Assembly (NCBI GenBank): GCA_017538465.1
Contig: JAFYIW010000146.1
Coordinates: 1 to 6,355 of the forward strand
Origin: Victivallales bacterium
Lineage (GTDB): Bacteria > Verrucomicrobiota > Lentisphaeria > Oligosphaerales > Oligosphaeraceae
DNA length: 6,355 bases
Direction of reading: 5' to 3'
Below the pieces are notes generated by a model. It worked only from the letters and a program-made list of their open reading frames with translations, was not told the origin of the DNA and ran no database searches. Below, one piece after another: positions 6,209 through 6,355 of the stretch. Within the stretch, counting starts at the first letter, position 1. Every line of letters starts with the position of its first letter. The position numbers and the translations under genes were made by a program.

Positions 6209-6355
6209 ATGGCTACCGAAAACACTGCCGAGTCCTCGACGACCTACGTCGCCGATTTCATGAACAAGCTCGTGTCGCTGTGCAAGCGCCGCGGCGTCAT
6301 TTTCCAAAGCTCCGAAATCTACGGCGGCTTCAACGGCTTCTGGGACTACGGCCCC
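6209..6355 (+). CDS. glyS: Glycyl-tRNA synthetase, alpha2 type, 3'-truncated
   Basis: This is the first 49 codons of a class II aminoacyl-tRNA synthetase that attaches glycine to tRNA-Gly in the cytoplasm. After a short variable N-terminus (residues 1-12), the segment 'LVSLCKRRGVIFQSSEIYGG' followed by FNGFWDYGP is the highly conserved start of the homodimeric (alpha2) GlyRS found in Gram-positive bacteria, Thermus, archaea, eukaryotes and others. It does not match the alpha2beta2 GlyQ/GlyS form of most Proteobacteria. The gene continues past the right edge, so motifs 1-3 and the anticodon-binding domain cannot be seen. The ATG at 6209 is the first start in frame after an AT-rich gap and gives a normal N-terminal length. 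In some organisms the alpha2 gene is called glyQS or GRS1. Confidence 0.93.
   Translation, partial: MATENTAESSTTYVADFMNKLVSLCKRRGVIFQSSEIYGGFNGFWDYGP

Overview
This is a GC-rich bacterial segment, dense with genes, all on the + strand: six genes, two of them cut by the window ends. The intergenic gaps are very short (4-base overlap, 42, 18, 11 and 85 bases). Bacterial features include the ATGA stop/start overlap and Sec-type signal peptides. Strong Shine-Dalgarno sequences are mostly absent. The N-terminal helical module of the large coiled-coil/TPR protein and the fusion of an excisionase-type HTH to a PTS EIIA domain remind me of Lentisphaerae/Verrucomicrobiota (PVC group) genomes. That placement is an inference from recall and was not tested.

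Layout: (1) the 3' part of an EamA/DMT-type membrane transporter, 1-800. (2) Overlapping it by four bases, a divergent protein with the purine nucleoside phosphorylase fold, 797-1795, in which nearly every recognisable PNP active-site residue is replaced. (3) A large exported protein, 1838-4354, with a signal peptide, about 500 residues of coiled coil containing two blocks of 21-bp tandem repeats, an Ala/Pro hinge and a C-terminal TPR array. (4) An exported calcineurin-like metallophosphoesterase, 4373-5440, with a non-canonical GDNW in place of GNH(D/E). (5) An HTH-PTS EIIA (PtsN-like) fusion, 5452-6123. (6) After the only sizeable, AT-rich gap, the first 49 codons of an alpha2-type glycyl-tRNA synthetase, from 6209.

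The spacing suggests that genes 1-5 could be co-transcribed and that glyS may have its own promoter. Their functions do not form one obvious pathway: a small-molecule exporter or importer, a nucleoside-phosphorylase-like protein, an envelope scaffold, an exported phosphoesterase and a PTS-linked regulator. I see no mobile element, CRISPR array, tRNA, rRNA or defence system. The most interesting points are the probable PNP pseudoenzyme coupled to a transporter, the HTH-EIIA fusion with an altered phosphohistidine motif, the repeat-expanded coiled coils, and the altered phosphoesterase motif.
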